Origin: an uncultured Bacteroidota bacterium
GTDB taxonomy: Bacteria; Bacteroidota; Bacteroidia; Bacteroidales; SZUA-534
Length of the DNA: 64,000 bases
NCBI GenBank assembly: GCA_946414435.1
Contig: CAMKOM010000003.1
Location: 132,086-196,085 of the forward strand
Reading direction: 5' to 3'
Position 1 is the stretch's first letter, and the number at the start of each line of letters is the position of its first letter. The notes below the pieces were generated by a model that saw only the letters and a program-made list of their open reading frames with translations, had not been told where the DNA came from and did not search any database. This document shows positions 52,474 to 60,726 of this stretch, in pieces. The translations under genes and the position numbers were made by a program.

Positions 52474-54828
52474 TCATTTTTCACGTTCCTCGCCGAAGAC
52501 TTTGAAGCGCCGCATCACGATTGGCGAAATGAACAAATCGGCGAACAGGGCGGCCACAAGGCCCGCGGCGGCTAGAATGCCAAGGTCGCGGAAGTTGTTG
52601 GCGGTTGACGATATGAAGCCCAGGAAGGTGGCGGTGACAATCACCGTCGACATCACCACCGCAACGCCAATCACACGGAAAGTGCGCAGAATGGCGTGCC
52701 GATAGTTGGCTTTGCGGTCGAACTCAAGGTGCGCGTGGTTGACAACGTGAATAGTGTCGTCAACGGCCAGGCCAAGCACCATCGGGATTACAATGGCCGT
52801 AACCATATCGAGCGAGTAGCCGAACCAGCCCATCACACCGCCCACGAAGATTATGGGCGCAAGGTTCGGAATCATTCCCACAAGGCCCAGTTTCACGTTG
52901 CCGAAGGCGAGCATCAGCAGCAGGCCCACAATGAGCACCGAAATGAGCAGCGACCACATCTGTCCGCGAACCAGATATTGCTGCATTACAGTGAATTGCG
53001 GCAGGTTGCCCACGGTTGAGATAACCGCATCGGGGAACAATTGCGCGGCGTAGGCCTCAAGGTCGTTCATATCGTCCTCAACTTCAGCCGAGTTGTATTT
53101 GGTAATTTCCACCTGAAGACGCAACTTACTGTATTCATAATCAATCCAATAGTTGGTTTCCGAGCCGCCAGCGTTCTCGTAGAGCAAGAGCAGTTGCGCC
53201 ACCGCGTCGCTGCTTTCGGGAATGCGGTAGAAGGCCTGATTGTTCTCGTTCAGCGTGCGGTTCATATCCTTCAGAATTGGCAGAATTGAGTAATGGCGCT
53301 TTGTAAGTCCGTATGTTTCAACGCGTTTCTCAAGCAGTTCGAGTTTGCGCAGCGTTTCGGGCTGTTTGGCCTCGTCGGCGTTGGGCAGCGCCACAAGCAG
53401 GTCGTACGAGTACATTGAGCCGATTTCCGACTCGCTAACGTTCAGCAACTCATCGACATACGGCACCTGACGGCCCATCGTCTTCTCAACATCGAAAGCG
53501 GGCTGAATACGATAAACGGCTGACGCACAAACAATTGCCAGCACGCACGAAACAATCATAATCTTGCGGCTGTGCGACAGAACCCACTCGCCCAGACGTT
53601 GGAACCAGGCGTCGGCGCGGCCCTCAATGGTGTTCACAAACGACTTGCGCAGGCGAATGTTCTTTTTGCCGAACGAGTAGATTATCGGCGTGAAAATCAG
53701 ACAGGTAAGCACCACCGACACAATGCACAGCGACGAGTTTATGCCAATGGCCTTCATCGGCACAATCTTCATCGCCACAAACGAGAGCATTGCCGCAATG
53801 GTGGTGATTCCAGAGAACATCACAGGCCAGCCCGTCTCGGTCACGGCCTCGGTAATGGCCCGCAGACGGTCGCCGTGCTGAACCAACTGTGTGCGGAAAT
53901 AGTTGTAAATGTGAATGTTGTAGGCGATTGAAATGGCAAAGCACAGCACCACAACCGACAGCGTGGCGGCCGAGTCAATGTAGAGCCCCGTCCAGCCAAT
54001 CCAGCCGAAAGCCATCAGAATGCTCATTATGGTGGTGGCGATTGGCATCAGAATTCCGCGCAGCGAGCGTGTGACGACGGCCATTATTATAATGCCGATA
54101 ATCAGCACAATAACCAGCATCATCGCCATTTGGCCGTGCATATACTCGTTTTTCTCGTACGACATATACGGCATTCCCGACGCGTGCGGGTGCAGGCTCG
54201 CGTACTTGGGCTGCGAGCAGATTTCCTTCGCCTCGCGGCCAGTCATCAGGTCGGGTGCCTCGTTGGTTTCGGCCTTCCACACCGAGTCTTCGGGGAACGG
54301 ACGCAACTTCACCATAATCCACGACATTGTGCCGTCCTTCGAGATTAGGCGCTGCGCCAGTTCGGGCTTCGAGTAGGCGGCGCGCTTAATGGCGGCCAGG
54401 CCCTCGGCGGCGTCGGGAATCACATCGGGCACAATCTGCCCCAGTTCCATACCGTCGTCGGTGCCAACCATAAACTCAAGGTCGGTGAGCGACGTGATTT
54501 TCTCGGAATACGACAGGCTGTCCATCAGGTTGTTGCTCAACTCGCGAATGAGTTCCAGATTCTGTTTGGTGAACAGTCCGCCGTCGTTCTGCACCAGCAC
54601 GGCCACGTAGTAGTCGTTGCCGAAAATGGCCTTGAACTCGTCGGTTTTCTCGAGCATCGGGTCGCCCTCAACAAAATAACTGTCCCACGACGTCTCGAAA
54701 TAGATTTTTTTAAGTCCCATTGCCGACAACACAAAGATTGCGACAAACGCCAGCACCGTCAGCAGGCGGTGGCGCAGGTTCCACTCTGTCAGAGCGCGGA
54801 ACCGTGAATTGATTTTCTCAATGTTCAT
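52474..54828 (-). CDS. RND superfamily (MMPL-type) permease
   Basis: A 784-residue exporter with two halves of six transmembrane helices each: helix 1 at about 22-40, then a periplasmic domain with SWDSYFVEGDPMLEKTDEFKAIFGNDYYVAVLV, helices 2-6 near 230-390 with a sterol-sensing-like GILMPIATTIMSILMAFGWIGW, and the repeat from about 415. The GLAVDDTIHVVNHAHLEFDR segment is the proton-relay-like DD region of MMPL/HpnN-type RND permeases. It acts without an MFP, and its partners here are the LolA-like protein and the DUF1302-like barrel. It would move a hydrophobic substrate from the inner membrane. Confidence 0.9.
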   Translation of the reverse strand: MNIEKINSRFRALTEWNLRHRLLTVLAFVAIFVLSAMGLKKIYFETSWDSYFVEGDPMLEKTDEFKAIFGNDYYVAVLVQNDGGLFTKQNLELIRELSNNLMDSLSYSEKITSLTDLEFMVGTDDGMELGQIVPDVIPDAAEGLAAIKRAAYSKPELAQRLISKDGTMSWIMVKLRPFPEDSVWKAETNEAPDLMTGREAKEICSQPKYASLHPHASGMPYMSYEKNEYMHGQMAMMLVIVLIIGIIIMAVVTRSLRGILMPIATTIMSILMAFGWIGWTGLYIDSAATLSVVVLCFAISIAYNIHIYNYFRTQLVQHGDRLRAITEAVTETGWPVMFSGITTIAAMLSFVAMKIVPMKAIGINSSLCIVSVVLTCLIFTPIIYSFGKKNIRLRKSFVNTIEGRADAWFQRLGEWVLSHSRKIMIVSCVLAIVCASAVYRIQPAFDVEKTMGRQVPYVDELLNVSESEIGSMYSYDLLVALPNADEAKQPETLRKLELLEKRVETYGLTKRHYSILPILKDMNRTLNENNQAFYRIPESSDAVAQLLLLYENAGGSETNYWIDYEYSKLRLQVEITKYNSAEVEDDMNDLEAYAAQLFPDAVISTVGNLPQFTVMQQYLVRGQMWSLLISVLIVGLLLMLAFGNVKLGLVGMIPNLAPIIFVGGVMGWFGYSLDMVTAIVIPMVLGLAVDDTIHVVNHAHLEFDRKANYRHAILRTFRVIGVAVVMSTVIVTATFLGFISSTANNFRDLGILAAAGLVAALFADLFISPIVMRRFKVFGEEREK

Positions 54829-54837
54829 AATTGTATT

Positions 54838-54985
54838 TATTTAATGTTTAGAAGTTTAGAGTTGAGAAGGTTTAGAGAGTTGAGAAGGTTTAGAGAGTTG
54901 AGAAGGTTGAAACGCTGCGCTGTTTAACAGGTTGAAGCCATATAAGAATTTAAACCTGTTCAACTTGTTAAACCCGTTCAACCCT
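54838..54985. repeat. GTTTAGAGAGTTGAGAAGG word repeats
   Basis: GGTTTAGAGAGTTGAGAAGG occurs in three overlapping copies, followed by GGTTGAAACGCTGCGCTG and the inverted ACCTGTTCAACTTGTTAAACCC text. It is very like 51305-51440. Confidence 0.75.
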
Positions 54986-55028
54986 TTCCGTCGTAGCGTG
55001 AAAAACGAACAACATTCAGAATCGTTCA

Positions 55029-55061
55029 CAAAAAAAAGGGACCCGTTTCCGAGCCCCTTTT
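55029..55061 (-). terminator. Strong terminator upstream of the RND gene
   Basis: GGGACCCG (55038-55045) pairs with CGAGCCCC (55050-55057) on the minus strand (two G-U pairs) followed by eight T residues. It would end transcripts from the operator promoter at 55135-55186 after about 98 bases. Confidence 0.8.
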
Positions 55062-55134
55062 CCTGACTATTTAAAATCAAACTATGGTGTATTTGTTTTG
55101 CCATTAAACTGAACGCTGTACGTTTTTAAACGCT

Positions 55135-55186
55135 GCAAAAATCAGCCGTAAAACGGAAATGGGCAATCCCCATTAGTTGGGATTTG
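55135..55186 (-). promoter_or_regulatory. Promoter with 23-bp operator upstream of the RND gene (site 3)
   Basis: Minus-strand CAAATCCC-N8-GGGATTG (55164-55186), TTG at the -33 position, 20-base spacer, GATTTTTGC (55135-55143). It differs from sites 1 and 2 at 3 of 23 operator bases. It shares the GGCTGATTTTTGC and ACGTACAGCG neighbourhood with site 2, as a diverged duplicate. Confidence 0.7.
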
Positions 55187-55240
55187 CAGTGCAGAATGTG
55201 GCAAGTTGGGGGGATTGGATTGGAACGCAGATTTTTTTTC

Positions 55241-55280
55241 GCACTGACCACACAAGAAAACACTGATTTACACAGATTTC
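55241..55280. repeat. CACTGA/CACAGATT word repeats
   Basis: GCACTGACCACACAAG, AACACTGATTTACACAGATTTC: inverted relatives of the ATCTGTG words at 6881-6900 and 52420-52460. Confidence 0.6.
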
Positions 55281-55305
55281 TTTTCTAACTACGGAAAACA
55301 CGAAA

Positions 55306-55323
55306 TCCCGATAGCTATCGGGA
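55306..55323. repeat. 18-bp perfect palindrome
   Basis: TCCCGATAGCTATCGGGA is a perfect palindrome alone in the gap, with no promoter or terminator tail beside it. Confidence 0.8.
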
Positions 55324-55518
55324 ACGGAAAGGGCAAGCTAAAGGTTGCTGTTGAACGCAGATTGAACTGTGATTAAACAGATTTGCGCAGAAGAATATTA
55401 TCGTTGATTACGAATCCAATTGTGTCAGAAAATCGGCGGCAGACATCAGCGGAAAAATTGCCTGAAACTTGTAGCAGTTTTCTTGAAAAATTGCGGTAAA
55501 AGTTCCGCAGAAATTTCA

Positions 55519-55549
55519 AAAAACTGCCTGAAAAGTTCCGCAGTTTTTG
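55519..55549 (-). terminator. Terminator after the TetR gene
   Basis: AAACTGC (55521-55527) pairs with GCAGTTT (55540-55546), followed on the minus strand by T residues, 25 bases beyond the stop codon. A nearby partial copy (AAAGTTCCGCAG at 55499-55510) lacks the left arm. Confidence 0.65.
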
Positions 55550-55573
55550 AATATATACGGAAGTCGTAAGGAT

Positions 55574-56188
55574 TTAACCGTTGTAAATCAACTGTTTCCA
55601 GCCATTGTTGTGGTAATCGACGTATTCCAGAAAAATCCGTTCGGCCTCGTCGGGTTTGACTTTGTGCATAATGATTTCCTCGAGCACGGCGAACATCTGC
55701 ACGGTGTTTATGTGAATGAAGAACGGCGAGAAGTCCCATTTCAGTGCGGGATAGCGCTGCTTCATCGCATCCATATAGTTGAGCATCAGCCCTGTAGCCT
55801 CGTCGGTAAAATCTTCTTTGAACCGCGCCAGCGACGAGCCCGCCGACTTGAACAACAGCAGAGTGAGCAAGTCTCTGTATTTCAGCATAATCTGATTGTA
55901 TTCGGCGGCCGTTTTCTCGGTCATTTCAGGCATCCATTGCTTTGTAATGTCAATTTGCAGCGGGTTGTGGTAGGTTTGCAGAAGGCGCTTGAACTCGCCT
56001 GTGAGCGGTGCCACAATGGCGCGGAAAAGGTCGTCTTTGCCCGCATAATAGTTGTAAATGTTGCTCAACCCCACGCCCGCCTTTTCGGCAATCTCGCGCA
56101 TCGACGTCTGCGCGAAGCCCTTTTTCAGGAAAATCGCCTTTGCCGCCTTTGCAATCTGCTGCTCAATATCGTCCTTTTTGGTTTGCAT
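55574..56188 (-). CDS. TetR/AcrR-family transcriptional regulator
   Basis: A 204-residue repressor with an N-terminal helix-turn-helix (about 9-55: IAKAAKAIFLKKGFAQTSMREIAEKAGVGLSNIYNYYAGKDDLF) and a C-terminal ligand domain. The ATG at 56188 lies 22 bases after the likely transcription start; a longer frame from 56248 would run through the operator. It probably controls the nearby envelope export genes and itself. The candidate binding site is the 23-bp inverted repeat at its own promoter, which also lies before the RND gene, but this is inferred from position. Confidence 0.87.
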   Translation of the reverse strand: MQTKKDDIEQQIAKAAKAIFLKKGFAQTSMREIAEKAGVGLSNIYNYYAGKDDLFRAIVAPLTGEFKRLLQTYHNPLQIDITKQWMPEMTEKTAAEYNQIMLKYRDLLTLLLFKSAGSSLARFKEDFTDEATGLMLNYMDAMKQRYPALKWDFSPFFIHINTVQMFAVLEEIIMHKVKPDEAERIFLEYVDYHNNGWKQLIYNG

Positions 56189-56216
56189 CGCTGAACGCTG
56201 TACGTTTTTCGGTGCC

Positions 56217-56268
56217 GCAAAAATCAGCCGAAAACACTTATCGGGCAATCCCTATTTGTGGGGATTTG
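56217..56268 (-). promoter_or_regulatory. Promoter with 23-bp operator before the TetR gene (site 2)
   Basis: The operator (56246-56268) is identical to site 1 in all 23 bases. TTG at -33, 20-base spacer, GATTTTTGC (56217-56225). Confidence 0.75.
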
Positions 56269-56308
56269 TAGGGGCAGAAAGTGGTTTATTGTGGGGGATA
56301 AAATCAAC

Positions 56309-56335
56309 AAAAGGGAACACTCGGTGCCCCCTTTT
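56309..56335 (-). terminator. Terminator after the M49-like gene
   Basis: AAAAGGG (56309-56315) pairs with CCCTTTT (56329-56335), with an inner GCAC/GTG pairing. On the minus strand TTTTG follows. Confidence 0.65.
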
Positions 56336-56411
56336 GCCTTGTCTGGTGCCGATTTATCGTCGAAAAACTGGGTTGTACAAGCACCAGACCATTATCAGAA
56401 AAAAACGTGTC

Positions 56412-58013
56412 TTACTTCTTGAAATTCAACTGAATATCGACGGGAATATTCTCTAACCGCAGATTCTTAATGTCGGCCGTCAGATTATCGTCGGGTTTTG
56501 AGTATTTTGCCACAAACTCGTTGGCTTTCTGCAAGTTGCCAGTGGCCTGAATCTCTAAAATCTGCGCAGCCAGTCTAGCCAGAGCGCTTTCCATCTTTGC
56601 AAAGTCGATTGAGTATGTTCCGCTGACCGAACGGTGGAATGCAGCGTTATCTTTCAAATAGTTGTAAATCATTATATTGGCGCGTCCCAGAGTTGAGCCT
56701 TCGCCGTAGCGTTCAGAGCGGATTGTCGAAGCGAAGAAGGTTGCGAGCGCGTCCTCTTTGGTGAAAATGTTGGGCAAATCGAAGTGCTTTTGCAGCGTGC
56801 CGACAAGGTAAACACCCACCACGTTCGCCTTAACTTCCTCAAGCACAGGCGCATTGGCGGCAAGTGCCGACTGAACATCGGTGCCGTCGGTGACGGTTTT
56901 CTTCACGCCAAGGCCGTGGGCTATCTCGCGGAAAGCAGTGTTCCAGAAAAAGGCTTCTTGCGAGATATGTTCCTTATAATCAGCGTCTAAAAGCAGATTT
57001 CCTGTGGGCGCCACAATGTAGTTGAACTTGTTGCGGATAATGTTCTCAAACAATATGGTGCGGGTTCCCTTATCGCGCTGAACATCAGTGTCAAACGGCA
57101 GGTTGAGCGCAATAACCTTGACGCCCGCGTTGGCCCTGCCAGCGTAGTAGATTGCGTCGTACGAGAAAATGTTCGACCCAGTGCCAGGCTGGAACTGCTT
57201 GTACTCGTCGGCGCACGGCAGGTCGGCCTGGAACTCGCCAAGACGGGCGGCAAACTGCTGCATCTTGTCGGTCTGCGCTTCGTTTTTCAGCATCACGTAG
57301 GCCTCATACGAGCGTTTTTTGCCCAGCAGTTGGTCGTCGGTGCTCTCGTTGGGGCCGATAACAATGTCCATCTTGCTGTCGGTCATATCGAGCCAGGCAA
57401 TGCTGCTCTCGTAATAGTTGTCGGTGCGCAGCGCGTCGGCTTTGGCCTGAAGATATTTTTTCACGCTCGGCTTTATGGTAATATCGGCGGCGGCGGTTAA
57501 GTAGTTGGCAATCTTATCGATATGCGTTTTATAAGCATCGTGGTACCAAACAGCGTCAAGTTGTCCGTCGGCCTTGCGGCGAATGAGCGTGTAGGGGCTT
57601 TCCTTGTCGGGATTGCCGAACTGGCGGAACTCGTCGGCGGTCATATCGGCTGGATAGAAGTTGGCGCCAGGCTGACGCTTGCTGTATCCATCGACAAACG
57701 GCTCGCCCGAAATGCGGTCCCACGGGCCGTAGTTTATCAGGGCGTAGGCTTTTGCATCGGCATCGGCAATGCTGTTGATAAACTGCTGTTTGTCACCAAA
57801 ATACTGTTCCCAATAAATGGCGTCAACCTCGTCGGCGGCAAAGCGGTACAGGTTCAGCACTTCCTTGCCGTTGTCGGAAATTCCGCCCAAATCGGGTGCC
57901 TGAATGTCAACCACGGCATATTGTTCGGTCTTTTTCGCAAACTGCGACTTTTTCTGTTCGCAAGCCGTCGTCAGCATCACAGCCGCAGCGGCCAAAATAA
58001 CTATCTTTTTCAT
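56412..58013 (-). CDS. M49 (DPP3-like) family lipoprotein with altered zinc motif
   Basis: A 533-residue lipoprotein: lipobox LTTAC (Cys18), then a peptidase M49-like region. The family zinc motif HExxxH is here FREIAHGLG: Arg362, Glu363, His366. The first His is replaced by Arg through a CAC to CGC type change. The second motif region reads EEVKAN (Glu392-Glu393), where relatives have EE-x-x-A-D. One zinc ligand is therefore missing, so the protein may be catalytically weak or inactive, or bind metal differently. It begins 2 bases after the yidE stop codon, hence coupled with it. A longer frame from 58178 overlaps yidE and is not used. Confidence 0.8.
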   Translation of the reverse strand: MKKIVILAAAAVMLTTACEQKKSQFAKKTEQYAVVDIQAPDLGGISDNGKEVLNLYRFAADEVDAIYWEQYFGDKQQFINSIADADAKAYALINYGPWDRISGEPFVDGYSKRQPGANFYPADMTADEFRQFGNPDKESPYTLIRRKADGQLDAVWYHDAYKTHIDKIANYLTAAADITIKPSVKKYLQAKADALRTDNYYESSIAWLDMTDSKMDIVIGPNESTDDQLLGKKRSYEAYVMLKNEAQTDKMQQFAARLGEFQADLPCADEYKQFQPGTGSNIFSYDAIYYAGRANAGVKVIALNLPFDTDVQRDKGTRTILFENIIRNKFNYIVAPTGNLLLDADYKEHISQEAFFWNTAFREIAHGLGVKKTVTDGTDVQSALAANAPVLEEVKANVVGVYLVGTLQKHFDLPNIFTKEDALATFFASTIRSERYGEGSTLGRANIMIYNYLKDNAAFHRSVSGTYSIDFAKMESALARLAAQILEIQATGNLQKANEFVAKYSKPDDNLTADIKNLRLENIPVDIQLNFKK

Positions 58014-58015
58014 AT

Positions 58016-59701
58016 TTAAAGAATTAACATTATCAGAATTTGTGCCGCCACCACTCGAAGAAACATTGTGAGCGGGTAAACGGTGGCGTAGTTTACCGCA
58101 ATGCGGCCACTCTCGAACATCTGCTCTGAAAACGAGAGCAGCGCGGGGTCGGTGGTGCCGCCCGAAAGCAGACCGCATATCTTGAAAAAGTTCATTTTAA
58201 GGAAGATACGGGCAATGAGCGCCACAATGGTCATCGGCACAAGCGTAATGATTGCGCCGTAGCCAATCCAGGCGAAACCGCCGTTCATCAGGCAACTGAC
58301 GAAATTCTCGCCCGCGCCAAGCCCCACGGCCGCCATAAAGAGCGATATGCCAATCTCGCGAATCATCAGGTTGGCCGAGAGCGCGGTGTAGGTTGTAATG
58401 CGCAGTTTCGGCCCGAAGCAGCCCAGCAGAATGGCGATAATGAGCGGACCGCCCGCTATGCCCAGTTTGAGCGGCTGCGGCATCGACGGAAAGCGCAGCG
58501 GAATCATTCCCACCACAACACCGATTGCAATGCCAAAGAAAATGGGCACCAGATTAGGCCTGTGAAGCGATTCGGGCTTGTTGCCCACCAACTGCGCAAG
58601 TTGGTTTATGCCGTCTTCGCTGCCCACCACCTGAATGCTGTCGCCAACTTGCAGAATCAGGTCGGCATCGGCCTGAAGGTCGACGCTTGAGCGCAGAATG
58701 CGGGTGACGGTGACGCCGTAGCGCTGGCGGATATTGAGTTTGCGCAGGCTTTTGCCCGTAATGCTCGACTGCGTTATCGACAGCCGCTTCGACACCAGTT
58801 TGCAGCCTGACTGCTGCCACTCTTTCATATCCACCTGAATCTCGTTGCCGAACAGGATTTTTACCATATCCTTGTGCTGAATATCGGTGACAATCAGTAG
58901 TTTATCGCCTTCGTTGAGTGGTGTGTCCAAATCGGCAGGCGACACTTTTCCGCCCCGCATCACGCGCGACACCACAAGGTGCTCGTTGTTGCTCTCGCCA
59001 ATCACGTCGTGCAGCGTCTTGCCGAAAATGGCTGGGTTCTCGACCACGCACGCCAGACGGTAGGCGCTCGACTCGCCGCTCTCTTCGGTTGCCGACGAGT
59101 CGCGCTCGCGCTTCAAATCGACCCGAAAAATTGCGCGCAAGGCGATAATCAGAAAAATGGCGCCCAAAACACCAAGTGGATAGGCCACCGCATAGGCTGA
59201 AGCCAATGCCGACGACGCTTGCGAAGCCTGCTCAACCGTTCCGCCATCGGCCATTGTGGCGTCGGCAATCATCTGCTGCGCCGCGCCGAGCCCTGGCGTG
59301 TTGGTCACGGCCGCCGACATCACACCTGTCAGAATATCAAGCCTTTCGCCCGACACCAAATGAATTATGTAGGTTGTAACCACGGCCAAAAACACAAGCG
59401 CAATGGCCATCAGGTTCATCGGAAGGCCGTCTTTGCGGAACGAGCGGAAGAATCCTGGCCCCACCTGCAGGCCGATTGCGAAAACAAAGAGTATCAGGCC
59501 GAAATCTTTGAAAAGCGACAGAATCTGCGGCGGAATGCGCAGTCCGAAGTGGCTGAGCGCAATGCCGACAAACAAAATCCACGTGGTGCCGAGCGACACG
59601 CCCTTCACCTTAAAGCGTCCGAGATAAAGCCCCGACGCAATCACAAGCGACAGAATGAAAATGGCGCTTGCCGTACTGTTTTGTGCAATCAAATTCATCA
59701 T
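58016..59701 (-). CDS. AspT/YidE/YbjL-type putative transporter with two RCK_C domains
   Basis: A 561-residue membrane transporter with an N-terminal duplication-half of about five helices, two central RCK_C/TrkA_C domains (about 210-290 and 300-380: KTLHDVIGESNNEHLVVSRVMRGG and KSLRKLNIRQRYGVTVTRILR) and a C-terminal half of about six helices. The repeated GG-x-T-x-P/N-T-P segments (SAAVTNTPGLGAA and LLSGGTTDPALLSF) are typical. The family includes the aspartate:alanine antiporter; the substrate here is unknown. A second ATG (59698) follows the first. The -7 box lies so close to the start that the message is nearly leaderless. It is divergent from a LysR gene. Confidence 0.9.
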   Translation of the reverse strand: MMNLIAQNSTASAIFILSLVIASGLYLGRFKVKGVSLGTTWILFVGIALSHFGLRIPPQILSLFKDFGLILFVFAIGLQVGPGFFRSFRKDGLPMNLMAIALVFLAVVTTYIIHLVSGERLDILTGVMSAAVTNTPGLGAAQQMIADATMADGGTVEQASQASSALASAYAVAYPLGVLGAIFLIIALRAIFRVDLKRERDSSATEESGESSAYRLACVVENPAIFGKTLHDVIGESNNEHLVVSRVMRGGKVSPADLDTPLNEGDKLLIVTDIQHKDMVKILFGNEIQVDMKEWQQSGCKLVSKRLSITQSSITGKSLRKLNIRQRYGVTVTRILRSSVDLQADADLILQVGDSIQVVGSEDGINQLAQLVGNKPESLHRPNLVPIFFGIAIGVVVGMIPLRFPSMPQPLKLGIAGGPLIIAILLGCFGPKLRITTYTALSANLMIREIGISLFMAAVGLGAGENFVSCLMNGGFAWIGYGAIITLVPMTIVALIARIFLKMNFFKICGLLSGGTTDPALLSFSEQMFESGRIAVNYATVYPLTMFLRVVAAQILIMLIL

Positions 59702-59708
59702 AACGGCC

Positions 59709-59717
59709 GCAAAAGTA
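59709..59717 (-). promoter_or_regulatory. -7 box of the yidE-type gene
   Basis: Minus-strand TACTTTTGC. Transcription would start around 59703, two bases before the ATG at 59701. Confidence 0.7.
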
Positions 59718-59768
59718 CCGCCGCCGCGAATGTTATTTTATCGCAGAATAATGTTTTTAGCGATATTA

Positions 59769-59789
59769 TTTATCGATTTTCGCGATAAA
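59769..59789. promoter_or_regulatory. Candidate LysR operator
   Basis: TTTATCG-N7-CGATAAA, a perfect 7-bp inverted repeat with the T-N11-A type spacing of LysR sites. It overlaps the region where the -33 box of the lysR promoter should be. A second weaker pair TATCGC ... GCGATA (59739-59765) lies toward yidE. Confidence 0.6.
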
Positions 59790-59793
59790 TGAA

Positions 59794-59802
59794 TATTTTT
59801 GC
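59794..59802 (+). promoter_or_regulatory. -7 box of the lysR gene
   Basis: TATTTTTGC, about 22 bases before the ATG at 59824. Confidence 0.7.
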
Positions 59803-59823
59803 CAACGTAAAATTCAGAAGGAT

Positions 59824-60726
59824 ATGGAATTACGGCAGTTGAAATATTTTGCCGAAGTGAGTCGGCGCAAAAGTTTCTCGGAAGCGTCGAAGGCGCTTTT
59901 CATAACGCAGAGCACGCTCTCGCAGCAGATTCAGAAACTGGAAGAAGAACTTGGCGTTGAACTACTTACGCGCGACACTCGGCACGTTGAGTTGAGCGAC
60001 TACGGCACGCAGTTTCTGCCTTGCGCACTGCAGATTCTGCAAGACGCGCAGGCGGGCATCGACAAGATTAAAGACGCGCAAAACCTTATGTCGGGCGAGT
60101 TGCGCGTGGGTTCCACCTACTCGTTCGACCCGCTGCTTTACAAGACGGCGCTCGGATTCCACAAGCGCTATCCGCACATCAAACTGCTAATGCACAGTTC
60201 GTCGAAGGAAGTGCTGCTCAAAATGCTTACCGACAGGGAATTGGATATTGTGCTGGCCTACAAGTCGTATCTCACCGACGAGCGGATAATGTCGCACCCG
60301 CTGTTCAACGGCCGATTGAGCCTGATTATGGCCCGTCGGTACGCCCCCGACAGCGCCGTCGGCATTGAACTCGACAGCCTGCCGAAATATCCGCTGGCGC
60401 TGCCGTCGAAAGGCCTGCAAGCCCGCGACGCGCTCGATTTAATGCTCTCAACCCACAACATCAGTCTCGACATCCGCTTTGAGTTGAACAATCTGCACGG
60501 CATTCTGAGCCTTGTGCGCAACAGCCGCCTGGCCACCATTCTGTCGGGCGAAGTGGTGAGCAATGCCGACGCTTTTGCAGCCATCCCCATCAACCACCCC
60601 GACGCCCGAATGGACGGCTGCTACCACTACCTGAAAAACACCTATCAGAAGAAATCGGCCGAAGTGTTCATCGATATGCTGAAGGAAAACAACGCGTTCA
60701 ACCTTGCGGGAAGGATTGAAGGGTAA
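59824..60726 (+). CDS. LysR-family transcriptional regulator
   Basis: A 300-residue regulator with the N-terminal winged helix (LRQLKYFAEVSRRKSFSEASKALFITQSTLSQQIQKLEEELGVELLTRDTRHVELSDYG, about 3-62) and a substrate-binding domain. It has no paired Cys like OxyR. It is divergent from the yidE-type transporter and probably controls it and itself through the palindrome between them. The effector is unknown. Confidence 0.9.
   Translation: MELRQLKYFAEVSRRKSFSEASKALFITQSTLSQQIQKLEEELGVELLTRDTRHVELSDYGTQFLPCALQILQDAQAGIDKIKDAQNLMSGELRVGSTYSFDPLLYKTALGFHKRYPHIKLLMHSSSKEVLLKMLTDRELDIVLAYKSYLTDERIMSHPLFNGRLSLIMARRYAPDSAVGIELDSLPKYPLALPSKGLQARDALDLMLSTHNISLDIRFELNNLHGILSLVRNSRLATILSGEVVSNADAFAAIPINHPDARMDGCYHYLKNTYQKKSAEVFIDMLKENNAFNLAGRIEG

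Larger units (their letters stand above)
54829..55573. other. 745-base gap between the RND and TetR genes
   Basis: No real gene is supported. In order from the RND side the gap holds word repeats (54838-54985), a terminator (55029-55061), a promoter with the 23-bp operator (55135-55186), CACTGATTTACACAG words (55241-55280), an 18-bp palindrome (55306-55323), repeats of GAACGCAGATT (55222, 55363), and a TetR terminator (55519-55549). A frame at 54856-55104 runs through terminator and repeats and is not credible. Confidence 0.7.

Noticed and set aside
54856-55104. 82-codon minus-strand frame after the site 3 promoter
   Set aside because: It reads through the strong terminator and then through repeated words (PSQLSKPSQL), so it is not a credible protein.
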